Below the pieces are notes generated by a model that was not told the DNA's origin, did not search any database, and saw nothing but the letters and a program-made list of their open reading frames with translations. A DNA stretch of 64,000 bases from the NCBI RefSeq assembly GCF_002904335.1, contig NZ_PPHF01000155.1, positions 124,001 to 188,000 of the forward strand. The letters run 5' to 3'. This document shows positions 22,879-31,240 of the stretch, piece after piece. Every line of letters begins with the position of its first letter. Position 1 is the first letter of the stretch. A program made the translations under genes and the position numbers. Origin of the DNA: Amycolatopsis sp. CA-126428. Its GTDB lineage: Bacteria; Actinomycetota; Actinomycetes; Mycobacteriales; Pseudonocardiaceae.

Positions 22879-23670
22879 CTATCCGCCCCCGGCCTGTCGC
22901 GGCCGGACCATCAGCGCCTGCGCGCCGGTGGCGACCGGGCCGTCGGCGTCGTGCAGGATGCTGGTCGCCGTGCCGATGCCGTGCTTGCCGACCAGCGTGA
23001 CCGCGTCGAGGCCGATCCACTCGCCGGCCGGCGTCCGCCGCAGGTGCACGGTGAGCTCCGAGTTGATGAACCACCACTGCCGCGGGTCGAGGTAGTTGGA
23101 CACGCCGTTGCCGGAGTCCGCGACGGCGAACAGCCGCTGCAGGCCGCTCGGTTCCTCGCCGTCGACCAGCGGGACGCGCTGGCGGGCCCACACGGCCGCC
23201 GGGCCGGGCACGTCCATGCCGCCGCGCACCGCGCGCCACTCGACCGCGTCGAGGTAGCCGGCCTGCCAGCCCTCCGGCCACGGTGACTCTTCGACACTGC
23301 CAGCTCCGGGCAGCAGCGGGCCGGCGTCGGTGCCGATCTCCGCCGTGTCGGACGTCGCGATGCGCCACGCCGACGCCCGCGCGACGACCCGCCCGGCGCT
23401 CGCCAGCTCGGCCTGCAGCAGTTCGACCGACCGGCCGGGCCGCTCGACCCGGGCCCGCACGGTGAGCTCGGCGACCGGGGCCGGGCCGAGGATCTCGACG
23501 GTCACCCGGGCGAGCTCGGCCGGATGGGCGGGTTCGACGGTTTCGAGAGCCCGGACGAGCAACGCCGACGGCGGGCCGAAGTGCTGGGCGTCCGGCGTCC
23601 ACGGCCCGGCCGTGTGCCCGGTCGCGGCGAACCGGCCGTCGCCGAGCGGGACGTAGAAGGCGTCGGCCAT
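22879..23670 (-). CDS. Acyl-CoA thioesterase-like protein (double hot-dog)
   Basis: 263 aa. The sequence reads as two hot-dog domains: the N-terminal with HFGPPSALLVRALE and PAPVAELTVRARVERPGRSV, the C-terminal with YLDPRQWWFINSELTVHLRR and GEWIGLDAVTLVGKHGIGTA. This is the TesB-like (4HBT_3) layout for acyl-CoA hydrolysis. It starts with ATG overlapping the stop of the RecB-like gene (ATGA), so both are in one operon. Substrate chain length is not predictable. Confidence 0.85.
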   Translation of the reverse strand: MADAFYVPLGDGRFAATGHTAGPWTPDAQHFGPPSALLVRALETVEPAHPAELARVTVEILGPAPVAELTVRARVERPGRSVELLQAELASAGRVVARASAWRIATSDTAEIGTDAGPLLPGAGSVEESPWPEGWQAGYLDAVEWRAVRGGMDVPGPAAVWARQRVPLVDGEEPSGLQRLFAVADSGNGVSNYLDPRQWWFINSELTVHLRRTPAGEWIGLDAVTLVGKHGIGTATSILHDADGPVATGAQALMVRPRQAGGG

Positions 23671-24569
23671 CAGTCGGCCCGGTCCAGCGGTGTCTCGTCG
23701 CCCGCGTCGGGCTCCGGCCAGCCGGGGTATTCGGGCGGGGTGCCGCCGTACTCGGGGCAGTGTGCCTGGTGGTCGCACCAGTTGCACAGCTTGCTCTTGT
23801 TCGCCCGGAAGTCGCCGGTCTTGCCCGCCCTGAGGATGGCCTGCCAGATGGCTTCCAGCGTGCGTTCGAAGCGCAGCAGCTCGGCTTCGTCCGGGGTGTA
23901 GGCGAGCGATTGGCCGTCGGTGAGGTACATCAGCTTGAGCTGGCGGGGCACGATCCCGCGCAGCCGCCACAGCACCACGGCGTAGAACTTCATCTGGAAC
24001 ATCGCCTTGGCCTCGCCGATCTCGCGCGGCGCGGCACCGGTCTTGTAGTCGACGACCCGGATCTCGCCGGTCGGCGCGACGTCGAGCCGGTCGATGTAAC
24101 CGCGCAGCAGGACACCGGAGCCGAGCTCGATCTCGACGTGCAGCTCGCAGGCCTCGGGTTCCAGCCGCCGCGGGTCTTCCAGCTCGAAGTAGGCGTCCAG
24201 CAGCTTTTCCGCCGACCGGAGCCAGTCCGCGTGGTCGTCGGGCTTTCCGCCGTCGAACAGTTCGGTCCACTCCGGACGGTCCGCGGACAGCTCGCTCCAC
24301 GCCGGGCCGAGCAGCTCGCGGGCCCGCGGCGGGACGCGTTCGGCGGCCGGCAGGGCGAAGAGCCGTTCCAGGACGGAGTGGACGAGCGTGCCGCGCAGCT
24401 GGGCCTTGGTCGGGACCTCCGGCAGCCGGTCGACCGCGCGGAACCGGTAGAGCAGCGGGCACTGCTTGAAGTCGCTGGCCCGTGACGGCGACAACGCGGG
24501 CCGCCGCCGCACCTCGGTGGCGACGGCGGCGGCTGGGGTGTCGGTGGTCACGGTGTCGGCGTCGGGCAT
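23670..24569 (-). CDS. RecB-family nuclease with Cys cluster
   Basis: 299 aa, PD-(D/E)XK nuclease (PDDEXK_1). Motifs: LSPSRASDFKQCPLLYRFRA, RGTLVHSVLERLFALP, IRVVDYKTGAAPREIG (the D-x-K core) and the QMKFYAVVLWRLRGI helix. One Cys at the N-terminus (FKQCP) and three at the C-terminus (KLCNWCDHQAHCPEY) are the four-Cys iron-sulfur staple of AddB/Cas4-like nucleases. It is a free-standing exonuclease domain, conserved in actinobacteria beside the thioesterase. ATG 24569 has TACGCT 6 nt upstream on this strand, so probably leaderless. The upstream gap holds the 21-bp repeat array. Confidence 0.93.
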   Translation of the reverse strand: MPDADTVTTDTPAAAVATEVRRRPALSPSRASDFKQCPLLYRFRAVDRLPEVPTKAQLRGTLVHSVLERLFALPAAERVPPRARELLGPAWSELSADRPEWTELFDGGKPDDHADWLRSAEKLLDAYFELEDPRRLEPEACELHVEIELGSGVLLRGYIDRLDVAPTGEIRVVDYKTGAAPREIGEAKAMFQMKFYAVVLWRLRGIVPRQLKLMYLTDGQSLAYTPDEAELLRFERTLEAIWQAILRAGKTGDFRANKSKLCNWCDHQAHCPEYGGTPPEYPGWPEPDAGDETPLDRAD

Positions 24570-24645
24570 GGGCAGAGCGTAACGCCGGGGTCCGACAGTT
24601 CCGGCGACCGCAACGCCCGCCACCGCCTGCCGGCCCCGACGACCC

Positions 24646-24866
24646 GCGTACCCCGAGGGTCGGCTCGCGTACCCCGAGGGTCGGCTTGCGTACCCGGAGG
24701 GTCGGCTCGTGTACCCGGAGGGTCGGCTTGCGTACCCCGAGGGTCGGCTCGCTCCGGCGACGAACCGACCGCCCAGGTACGCCAACCGACCGTCCAGGTA
24801 CGCGAGCCGACCGATCAGGTACGCGGGTCGTCCGTCCGGGTACGTGGGTCGTCCGGTTGCGACACC
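24646..24866. repeat. Head-to-head array of a 21-bp repeat, copy A
   Basis: Five direct 21-bp units run from 24646 to 24750, each close to GCGTACCCGGAGGGTCGGCT plus one base. After an 11-bp spacer come four inverted units (24762-24845) and a degenerate fifth (24846-24866), all again 21 bp. The array fills most of the 348-bp gap between divergent genes. It can fold into a hairpin about 100 nt per arm. Unit-to-unit differences are mostly in the middle bases. A second array with the same unit is at 63434-63582. No gene is supported in the gap. Confidence 0.9.
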
Positions 24867-24904
24867 GGTGGGGGCCGGATCACCCGTTACCCACACCCGG
24901 GGCT

Positions 24905-24910
24905 CTAGGC
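24905..24910 (+). promoter_or_regulatory. -10 element of the site-2 protease gene
   Basis: TAGGCT ends 7 nt before ATG 24918, predicting a leaderless transcript. No ribosome binding site is seen. Confidence 0.6.
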
Positions 24911-24917
24911 TCTCCGC

Positions 24918-26069
24918 ATGGCCGCGACCAGTGAGCAGGGCACCGGGGGGACCCGGCAGGCCGTCCGCCCGGACGGTGGCCTCGTGCTGTTCCGGGTCGC
25001 CGGGGTGCCGGTGCTGCTCGCGCCGTCCTGGTGGGTCGGCTCGCTGGTCGTCGTCGTGCTCTACGCGCCGCTGGTCGGGCGGCTGCTCCCGGACGCTTCG
25101 GCGACGACGTCGTGGCTGCTGGCCGGCGCGTTCGCGCTGCTGCTGGGCCTGTCCGTGCTCGCGCACGAGCTCGGGCACTGCCTGGTCGCGCTGCGGCTGG
25201 GGATTCCCGTGCGGCGGCTGCGGCTGTTCCTGCTCGGCGGTCTGTCCGAAGTGGCCCGCACCCCGAAACGCCCGGGCGACGAAGGCCTGGTCGCCGCCGC
25301 CGGTCCCGCCGTGTCGCTGCTGCTCGGCGGCTTCTGCGGGCTGCTGATGTTCGCCGTGCCGCCGGACGGCGCGGTGTGGATGCTCGTGGCCGAGTGCGCG
25401 GTGGCGAACCTCGCCGTCGGCGTGTTCAACCTGCTGCCCGGCCTGCCCCTCGACGGCGGCCGGCTGGTCCGCGCGGGCGTCTGGGCGGCCACCGGCATCC
25501 GCGCCAAGGGCACGCGCGCGGCGGTCGCCGGCGGCGCGGTCGTCGCCGCCGGGCTGCTGGTCTGGGCCCTGTGGGGCCTGGCGACCGCGAGCCCGGACCG
25601 CTGGCTGCGGCTGGGCGTCTGCGTCGTGACGGCGTGGTTCGTGATCCTCGGCGCGCGCTCGGAGCTGGCCGCCGAAGCCCGCCGCACGTGGCCGGAAGGC
25701 CTGGTCCTGGACGAGCTGGTCCGGCCGGTGCTCCAGCTGCCCGCCGAAAGCCCGGTGTCGGACGCGCTGGCCGCGTCGGCCGGCCGGGGCGTGGTCCTGG
25801 TCCGCGCCGACGGCGTGGCGGCCGGGCTCCTCGACGTGGGCGCGGCGGAGCGGCTCGCGAGCTCCTCGCCGCACGCCCCGGCCGAGTTCGCGGCCGAACC
25901 GATCCGCGCCGAGACCGTGCTGCTGGCGTCGGAGCCGGGGGAGGACGTCGTCGAGCGGGTCCGCGAAACCGCGGCGTGGCAGTTCCTCGTGGTCGACGAC
26001 GAGGGCCGCCCGGCGGGCGTGCTGCGCCGGGACGACCTGCGGGCCGCGCTGAACCGCCGTACCCGCTGA
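24918..26069 (+). CDS. Site-2 protease family membrane metalloprotease
   Basis: 383 aa with about six membrane segments in residues 25-235. The zinc motif HELGH is at 83-87 and the third ligand Asp179 is in NLLPGLPLDGGR. The C-terminal cytosolic part (about 255-383) has a CBS-like pair: DELVRPVLQLPAESPVSDAL and AWQFLVVDDEGRPAGVLRRD. This is the Rip3/SpoIVFB-type arrangement, where CBS domains sense a nucleotide or energy state. The substrate, perhaps an anti-sigma factor, is not adjacent. It lies upstream of trmI, an arrangement conserved in actinobacteria. Confidence 0.92.
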   Translation: MAATSEQGTGGTRQAVRPDGGLVLFRVAGVPVLLAPSWWVGSLVVVVLYAPLVGRLLPDASATTSWLLAGAFALLLGLSVLAHELGHCLVALRLGIPVRRLRLFLLGGLSEVARTPKRPGDEGLVAAAGPAVSLLLGGFCGLLMFAVPPDGAVWMLVAECAVANLAVGVFNLLPGLPLDGGRLVRAGVWAATGIRAKGTRAAVAGGAVVAAGLLVWALWGLATASPDRWLRLGVCVVTAWFVILGARSELAAEARRTWPEGLVLDELVRPVLQLPAESPVSDALAASAGRGVVLVRADGVAAGLLDVGAAERLASSSPHAPAEFAAEPIRAETVLLASEPGEDVVERVRETAAWQFLVVDDEGRPAGVLRRDDLRAALNRRTR

Positions 26070-26134
26070 CCCCGGCGCCCGCGCGGCCTGCGAAGATCTG
26101 GCGTCGGCCAAACGGGTTACAGCAGGAGGAAGTG

Positions 26135-26965
26135 TTGTCGGTCAGCGGACCGTTTAGCGCGGGTGATCGGGTGCAGTTGACCGACTCGAAGGGGCGGCAC
26201 TACACCCTGACGCTGGCCGCCGGTGGTGAGTACCACACCCACCGCGGTGCCCTGGCCCACGACGACCTGATCGGCCGGCCCGAAGGGTCGGTGGTGACGT
26301 CCGCGGGCGGGTCGACCTACCTCGCGCTGCGCCCCCTGCTGCCGGACTACGTCCTCTCGATGCCCCGCGGCGCGCAGGTGATCTACCCGAAGGACGCGGC
26401 GCAGATCGTGATGTGGGGCGACATCTTCCCCGGCGCGCGCGTGCTCGAGGCGGGCGCCGGTTCCGGCGCCCTGACGTGCTCGCTGCTGCGCGCGGTCGGC
26501 CCGGCCGGGCAGGTGCACTCCTACGAGATCCGCGACGACCACGCCGAGCACGCCGAGCGCAACGTGGTGAAGTTCTTCGGCGAGAAGCCGGCCAACTGGT
26601 CGCTCACGGTGGCCGACCTGGCCACCCACGAGGGCGAGGTCGACCGGGTCGTGCTGGACATGCTGGCGCCGTGGGACCAGCTGCCGAACGTGGCCGCCCA
26701 CCTCGTGCCGGGCGGCGTGCTGACGGTCTACGTCGCGACGGTGACACAGCTTTCGCGCGTCACGGAGTCGTTGCGCGAGCAGCAGTGCTGGACCGAGCCG
26801 GAGTCGTGGGAGACGCTGATGCGCCCGTGGCACGTGGTGGGCCTGGCGGTCCGCCCGGACCACCGGATGGTGGCGCACACGGCGTTCCTGCTCACCGCGC
26901 GCCGGCTGGCGGACGGCACGGTGTCCCCGCGGGTCTCGCGCCGGCCCAGCAAGGGCAAGGGCTGA
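26135..26965 (+). CDS. trmI: tRNA (adenine-58-N1) methyltransferase TrmI
   Basis: 276 aa. It makes m1A58 in the T-loop of tRNA as a homotetramer. The N-terminal small domain (FSAGDRVQLTDSKGRHYTLT) is followed by the Rossmann SAM site VLEAGAGSGALTCSLLRAVG and the acidic loop QVHSYEIRDDH, then VDRVVLDMLAPWDQLPNV and TVYVATVTQLSRV. TTG 26135 is chosen as start since AGGAGG ends 5 nt before it; GTG 26132 would be too close. Upstream of the proteasomal ATPase as in mycobacteria. Confidence 0.95.
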   Translation: MSVSGPFSAGDRVQLTDSKGRHYTLTLAAGGEYHTHRGALAHDDLIGRPEGSVVTSAGGSTYLALRPLLPDYVLSMPRGAQVIYPKDAAQIVMWGDIFPGARVLEAGAGSGALTCSLLRAVGPAGQVHSYEIRDDHAEHAERNVVKFFGEKPANWSLTVADLATHEGEVDRVVLDMLAPWDQLPNVAAHLVPGGVLTVYVATVTQLSRVTESLREQQCWTEPESWETLMRPWHVVGLAVRPDHRMVAHTAFLLTARRLADGTVSPRVSRRPSKGKG

Positions 26966-26970
26966 GGGAA

Positions 26971-27483
26971 GTGCCCCCGCGCCGGAAGGCCGGGTTCGCG
27001 GTGGCCGCGGTCGTGGTCGCCGTGCTGCTGGTGCTGTGCGTGGGCTTCGCGCCGTCCTGGCTCGTCGGAGCTCGACTCCCGGTACCGCGGGCACGTCCAC
27101 GCGCTGCTCACGTCGTTCGTCTGCGCCCGGGCGCGCCATGGGTGCCGGGGACGCCGCGTCGCGAAGGCGGTCCGGCCGGCGACGTTGCCGCCGCGATCGG
27201 CGCGCTGCGCCGCGGCGGGATGATCGAACCGGGCGTGTGGTCCGAGCTGGAGCGGGTCGACCTGCGGGACGGGGCGAACCTGGAGGGCGCGGTGTTGCGG
27301 AACGCGACCCTCACCGGCGCGACCCTGACCGGCGCGCTCCTGCGGGACGCGGATCTGCGCGGGGCCGACCTCGGCGCGGCCGACCTGGCGGACGCGGACC
27401 TGACCGGAGTCCTCGCGGACGCGACCACCCGCCGGCCCGACGGGTTCACGCCGCCCGGCACGCACCAGCGGCCGCGACCCTGA
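26971..27483 (+). CDS. Pentapeptide-repeat membrane protein with an internal frame switch
   Basis: 170 aa if read through in one frame. Residues 7-33 form one membrane helix, and the C-terminal third is a pentapeptide right-handed helix (A-x-L-x-x repeats such as LRNATLTGATLTGALLRDAD). Between 27068 and about 27121 the open frame has a poor third-base pattern (roughly a third G/C), while the +1 frame is 18 of 18 G/C and reads ELDSRYRGHVHALLTSFV. This indicates two compensating frameshifts, either real mutation or assembly error. The function is unknown. GTG start 5 bp after trmI. Confidence 0.6.
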   Translation: MPPRRKAGFAVAAVVVAVLLVLCVGFAPSWLVGARLPVPRARPRAAHVVRLRPGAPWVPGTPRREGGPAGDVAAAIGALRRGGMIEPGVWSELERVDLRDGANLEGAVLRNATLTGATLTGALLRDADLRGADLGAADLADADLTGVLADATTRRPDGFTPPGTHQRPRP

Positions 27484-27510
27484 CCGCGGCCGGGTGTCCG
27501 TGCCGTCGGT

Positions 27511-27963
27511 CTAGCCCGGCACGCACCAGCGGCCGTTCTCCTTGTGCAGCGGGAAGGGCGTGTCCTTGGTGCCGCCCGCCGCTTCGACGTGCACCTTCGC
27601 CGTCGCGGACTCGCCGCGCAGGTCGGGCGGTGCGGCCAGCTTCGCCGTGACCGGGCCCGCCGCGTCCCAGGTTCGCTGGAGGCCGGCGAGCGCCTCGGCG
27701 GTCTGCGGGCGGCAGGTGAGCTTCCCGAACGCCGCCGAGTCGTGGCGGGCGATCGCGTCGACGATCGCACGGGCCAGTACCGCCACCGCCGCGGTGTCGG
27801 CCTCGTCGGGGGCCGGGGGCGGAGCCGACGGACGGGGCGACGGGGTCCGCGTGTCCGACGCCGCGGGTGGGGAGCCGGCCGAGGCGACCAGCAGCAGCCC
27901 GAGCACGACGCCCGCCCCGGCCACGCCGAGCAGCACCAGCCCGGCGGTCAACGCGCGGTTCAC
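27511..27963 (-). CDS. Membrane-anchored exported protein, 150 aa
   Basis: A GTG-started protein with one N-terminal hydrophobic helix (ALTAGLVLLGVAGAGVVLGL), a Pro/Ser/Thr linker and an extracellular domain of about 95 residues. That domain is helix-strand, with a Cys in FGKLTCRPQT and one in NGRWCVPG at the very end. The neighbour gene 14 bp upstream carries the same type of domain, with Cys at equivalent places, so they are likely paralogues (NTF2-like / DUF4878-type, by inference). No catalytic motif is visible. Confidence 0.8.
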   Translation of the reverse strand: MNRALTAGLVLLGVAGAGVVLGLLLVASAGSPPAASDTRTPSPRPSAPPPAPDEADTAAVAVLARAIVDAIARHDSAAFGKLTCRPQTAEALAGLQRTWDAAGPVTAKLAAPPDLRGESATAKVHVEAAGGTKDTPFPLHKENGRWCVPG

Positions 27964-27976
27964 CGCCGCGGGGTGC

Positions 27977-28909
27977 TCACGAGCCGTCCGCGTGGACGTT
28001 GGACAAGCACCAGAGCCCGGATTCCTTCTGCGCCGACATCGTGCCGACCTTGGTCTTGCTGCCGTCGGTGGCCGAGTAGCGGACCGTGGCCTTGTCGCCG
28101 GTCTCCTCCGGAGTTCCGGTCAGCTTCACCGTGACCTTCGGGATCTCGCCGGTGGTGCCCTCGAAGACGCTGCGGCAGATGGTGTCGCCGAGCGCCTTCT
28201 CGTCGCCCGCGTTGTAGGCCGCGAGGGTGGTGTCGAACAGCTCCTGGGAACTCGGCTTGCCGCTCGGCGCCGGGCCGCCCGCCGGCTTGCTGCTCTTCGA
28301 CGTCGGGCTGGTCGGCGCGGTGCTCTTGGGCTTCGGGGTGGACGCCTTCGGCGCCGTCGAGGGCGGGATCGGCGCGGACGAACTGCTGCTCGCGGGCGGT
28401 GCGGCGGTCTGCTGGTCGTTGCCGTTCATGAGCACGAACGCGGTCACGCCGCCGCCGACGAGCACCACCGCGGCCGCCGCGATGCCGACGATCAGGCCGG
28501 TCTTCTTCTTGGGCGGGGGCGCTTCGCCGAAGCCGCCGCCGTACGGGTCGTGGCCGCCGAAGGACTGGGGCGGCTGGCCCCACTGGTCCTGCTGGCCGTA
28601 CTGCGGGTAGCCCTGCTGGGGCTGAGGGCCCGTCTGCGGCTGGTAACCGCCCTGGCCGGGCTGGTCGTACGGCCCGGGCTGCCCGTACTGCTGCGTGCCG
28701 CCGTCGTACCCGCCGGGCTGCCCGTACTGCTGCGTGCCGTCGTACGGGCCGGGCTGGCCGAACTGCTGGGTGCCGCCGTAGCCGGGCTGGGCCTGGGGGC
28801 CGCTCTGGGGGTAGCCGCCCTGCTGCGGCTGGCCGTACGGCCCGGGCTGCTGCCCGTAGCCGTCGGGCTGCTGGCCGTAGCCGCCCGGTTGCTGCGGCGG
28901 GTAGGTCAT
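27977..28909 (-). CDS. Q/G/Y/P-rich membrane protein with extracellular Cys domain
   Basis: 310 aa. Residues 1-130 are low-complexity repeats of the type YGQPGPYDGTQQ. A basic stop (PPPKKK) and one membrane helix (TGLIVGIAAAAVVLVGGGVT) follow, then a Ser/Thr/Pro/Lys linker and a C-terminal domain (about 225-310) like that of the downstream gene. Topology predicts the Q/G/Y tail in the cytosol. Similar tails in actinobacteria are Ser/Thr kinase or condensate-related segments. The segment GGYPQSGPQAQP is shared with the DUF4333 protein at 56484. ATG start. Confidence 0.85.
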   Translation of the reverse strand: MTYPPQQPGGYGQQPDGYGQQPGPYGQPQQGGYPQSGPQAQPGYGGTQQFGQPGPYDGTQQYGQPGGYDGGTQQYGQPGPYDQPGQGGYQPQTGPQPQQGYPQYGQQDQWGQPPQSFGGHDPYGGGFGEAPPPKKKTGLIVGIAAAAVVLVGGGVTAFVLMNGNDQQTAAPPASSSSSAPIPPSTAPKASTPKPKSTAPTSPTSKSSKPAGGPAPSGKPSSQELFDTTLAAYNAGDEKALGDTICRSVFEGTTGEIPKVTVKLTGTPEETGDKATVRYSATDGSKTKVGTMSAQKESGLWCLSNVHADGS

Positions 28910-29275
28910 GACAGGTGCCCCCTAGCGTTCCTTCGATAGCGCCCGGCCATCGGGGCCGGCACGGCGTCGCCCGATGCTAGCCACCGGGCCGTCCCGCCGC
29001 GCGGTTAGGGCGGAACTGGCCGGAATTGCCCGGATCCCGGGCGCGGTTGGGGGTGCGGCGGGCGGGGTACTCCCGACGTGCTTGCTTCATCCCGGCCCGG
29101 ACGGACTCGTCACACACCGGCGTCACGGCACCGAAATGGCCGCTTGCGCTGCGGGAATGTCCGTGCTGGGGGTGGCCGGCAAACCGCGACGCGCCGATCT
29201 TGTGATGCGGAAAGGCCTTTTCTTGTCGGTGATCGCCGGTACCGTGGAATGAAAAGCACTCCGAGGAGGTGCCCG
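28910..29275 (+). other. Intergenic region before the proteasomal ATPase
   Basis: This 366-bp gap between divergent genes has no convincing gene on either strand; open frames here lack third-base G/C bias. Near the right end, TTGTCG (about 29224) and TACCGT (about 29240) could be an upstream promoter. GAGGAGG at 29262-29270 region is the ribosome binding site for the ATPase. I see no repeats. Confidence 0.5.
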
Positions 29276-31078
29276 ATGCATCATGACCTTCCCGGAGGTC
29301 GGCGCGAGGAGGCCGACCCTTCAGCAACATCCGGAGCTGGGACGACGGCGGACGAGCAGGCTCGGCAGATCCGTTTTCTCGAGGAAGAAGTGGCGCTGCT
29401 GCGCCGCAAACTGACGGACTCGCCACGGCAGAACCGCGTTCTCGAACAGCGGCTCGCCGAGGCCTCGGAAAGGGTGAGCCAGCTCACCGAGCGCAACACC
29501 AAACTGGTCGAAACCCTGCGCGAAGCGCGAGGACAGCTCCTCGCCCTCCGCGAAGAGGTCGACAGGCTGGCCCAGCCACCGTCCGGGTACGGCGTCTTCG
29601 TCGAGGCGTACGAGGACAACACGGTGGACGTCTTCACGGCCGGCCGGAAGATGCGGGTGTCGGTGTCGCCCGCGGTCGAGCTCTCTTCGTTGCGGCGCGG
29701 CCAGGCGCTGCGGCTCAACGAAGCGCTCACCGTGGTCGAGGCCGGCGGCTTCGAGCGCACCGGCGAAGTCTGCGCGTTGCGTGAGGTGCTCGCCGCCGAC
29801 GTCGAGGGCGGCAGCCTTCGCGCGCTGGTGGTCGGGCACGCGGACGAAGAGCGGGTGGTCCTGCTCTCCGACCTGCTGGCCGAGCAGCCGCTCAAGCCGG
29901 GCGACTCGCTGCTGGTCGACTCCAAGGCCGGCTACGCGTACGAGCGCGTGCCGAAGGCGGAGGTCGAGGACCTGGTGCTGGAGGAGGTGCCCGACGTCCG
30001 CTACGAGGACATCGGTGGCCTCACCCGGCAGATCGAGCAGATCAGGGACGCGGTCGAGCTGCCGTTCCTGCACGCCGACCTCTACCAGGAGTACCAGCTG
30101 CGGCCGCCCAAGGGTGTCCTGCTCTACGGCCCGCCGGGCTGCGGCAAGACGCTCATCGCCAAGGCGGTGGCGAACTCGCTGGCCAAGAAGGTGGCGGCGG
30201 CGCGGGGCGACAACGAGGACGGGAAGTCCTACTTCCTGAACATCAAGGGTCCCGAGCTGCTCAACAAGTTCGTCGGGGAGACCGAGCGGCACATCCGCCT
30301 GATCTTCCAGCGGGCGCGGGAGAAGGCCTCCGAGGGCACCCCGGTGATCGTGTTCTTCGACGAGATGGACTCGATCTTCCGGACCCGTGGGTCGGGCGTT
30401 TCGTCCGACGTGGAGACCACGATCGTGCCGCAGCTGCTGTCGGAGATCGACGGTGTCGAAGGCCTGGAAAACGTCATCGTCATCGGCGCCTCCAACCGCG
30501 AAGACATGATCGACCCGGCGATCCTGCGGCCGGGCCGGCTCGACGTCAAGATCAAGATCGAGCGTCCGGACGCCGAAGGCGCGAAGGACATCTTCTCCAA
30601 GTACCTGGCCGAAGGCCTGCCCATCCACGCCGACGACCTCGCCGAGTTCGGCGGGGACCCGAAGGCGACGTTCGACGCGATGATCCAGCACACCGTCGAG
30701 CGGATGTACGAGGAGAGCGACGAGAACCGGTTCCTCGAGGTGACCTACGCCAACGGGGACAAGGAAGTCCTGTACTTCCGCGACTTCAACTCGGGCGCGA
30801 TGATCCAGAACATCGTGGACCGGGCGAAGAAGTCGGCGATCAAGTCGGTGCTGGAGACCAAGCAGCCCGGTCTCCGCGTGCAGCACCTGCTCGACGCGAT
30901 CGTCGACGAGTTCGCGGAGAACGAGGACCTGCCCAACACCACCAACCCGGACGACTGGGCCCGGATCTCCGGCAAGAAGGGCGAGCGGATCGTCTACATC
31001 CGCACGCTCGTCACCGGCAAGAACCAGGACTCGGGGCGGGCGATCGACACCGCCACGAACACCGGTCAGTACCTGTAG
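29276..31078 (+). CDS. arc: Proteasome-associated AAA ATPase (ARC/Mpa)
   Basis: 600 aa hexameric unfoldase that recognises pupylated proteins and feeds them to PrcBA. The N-terminal coiled coil (about 26-98) binds Pup. Two OB folds follow (about 100-235). The AAA module has Walker A GPPGCGKT (285-292), Walker B with D362-E363 (FFDEMDSI) and sensor/Arg-finger GASNREDM and LRPGRLD. It ends in QYL, the GQYL-type tail that docks into the alpha ring. ATG with strong GAGGAGG. It lies 5.8 kb upstream of dop, as in the classical locus, but with an insertion in between. Confidence 0.98.
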   Translation: MHHDLPGGRREEADPSATSGAGTTADEQARQIRFLEEEVALLRRKLTDSPRQNRVLEQRLAEASERVSQLTERNTKLVETLREARGQLLALREEVDRLAQPPSGYGVFVEAYEDNTVDVFTAGRKMRVSVSPAVELSSLRRGQALRLNEALTVVEAGGFERTGEVCALREVLAADVEGGSLRALVVGHADEERVVLLSDLLAEQPLKPGDSLLVDSKAGYAYERVPKAEVEDLVLEEVPDVRYEDIGGLTRQIEQIRDAVELPFLHADLYQEYQLRPPKGVLLYGPPGCGKTLIAKAVANSLAKKVAAARGDNEDGKSYFLNIKGPELLNKFVGETERHIRLIFQRAREKASEGTPVIVFFDEMDSIFRTRGSGVSSDVETTIVPQLLSEIDGVEGLENVIVIGASNREDMIDPAILRPGRLDVKIKIERPDAEGAKDIFSKYLAEGLPIHADDLAEFGGDPKATFDAMIQHTVERMYEESDENRFLEVTYANGDKEVLYFRDFNSGAMIQNIVDRAKKSAIKSVLETKQPGLRVQHLLDAIVDEFAENEDLPNTTNPDDWARISGKKGERIVYIRTLVTGKNQDSGRAIDTATNTGQYL

Positions 31079-31092
31079 TTCGGACGCGCGAT

Positions 31093-31118
31093 GGGGCGGC
31101 CGCTTCGGCGACCGCCCC
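31093..31118 (+). terminator. UUCG-capped terminator after arc
   Basis: GGGGCGGCCGC (31093-31103) and GCGACCGCCCC (31108-31118) pair with one mismatch and are closed by TTCG, a very stable tetraloop. It lies 14 bp after the arc stop. Confidence 0.75.
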
Positions 31119-31125
31119 GGCGGCT

Positions 31126-31176
31126 GAGGCGGGTGAGGTCTGCTTGCGGGAAGCGCAAGCAGACCTCACCCGCCTC
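31126..31176. terminator. 23-bp perfect hairpin after arc
   Basis: Arms 31126-31148 and 31154-31176 are perfect inverted repeats with a 5-nt loop (GGAAG). The arm starts GAGGCGGGTGAGGTC. Together with the previous hairpin it separates arc from the convergent exporter gene. Its length is unusual for a simple terminator. Directly after it (31185-31227) are two further G/C-run hairpins, GGGGG/CCCCC and CCGGGGG/CCCCCGG. Confidence 0.8.
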
Positions 31177-31240
31177 GTGTCGTTGGGGGATGCAGCCCCC
31201 GAACCCCGCCCGGGGGCGAGCCCCCGGACCCCCGGTGTGG

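Noticed and set aside
24646..24866. CRISPR-like array
   Set aside because: Units are contiguous without spacers, half are inverted, and no cas genes are present.
24709..25347. Open frame through the 21-bp repeats encoding YPEGRLA-like repeats
   Set aside because: 21 bp is a multiple of 3, so repeats stay open in all frames; the frame continues out of phase into the protease gene and has no start signals.
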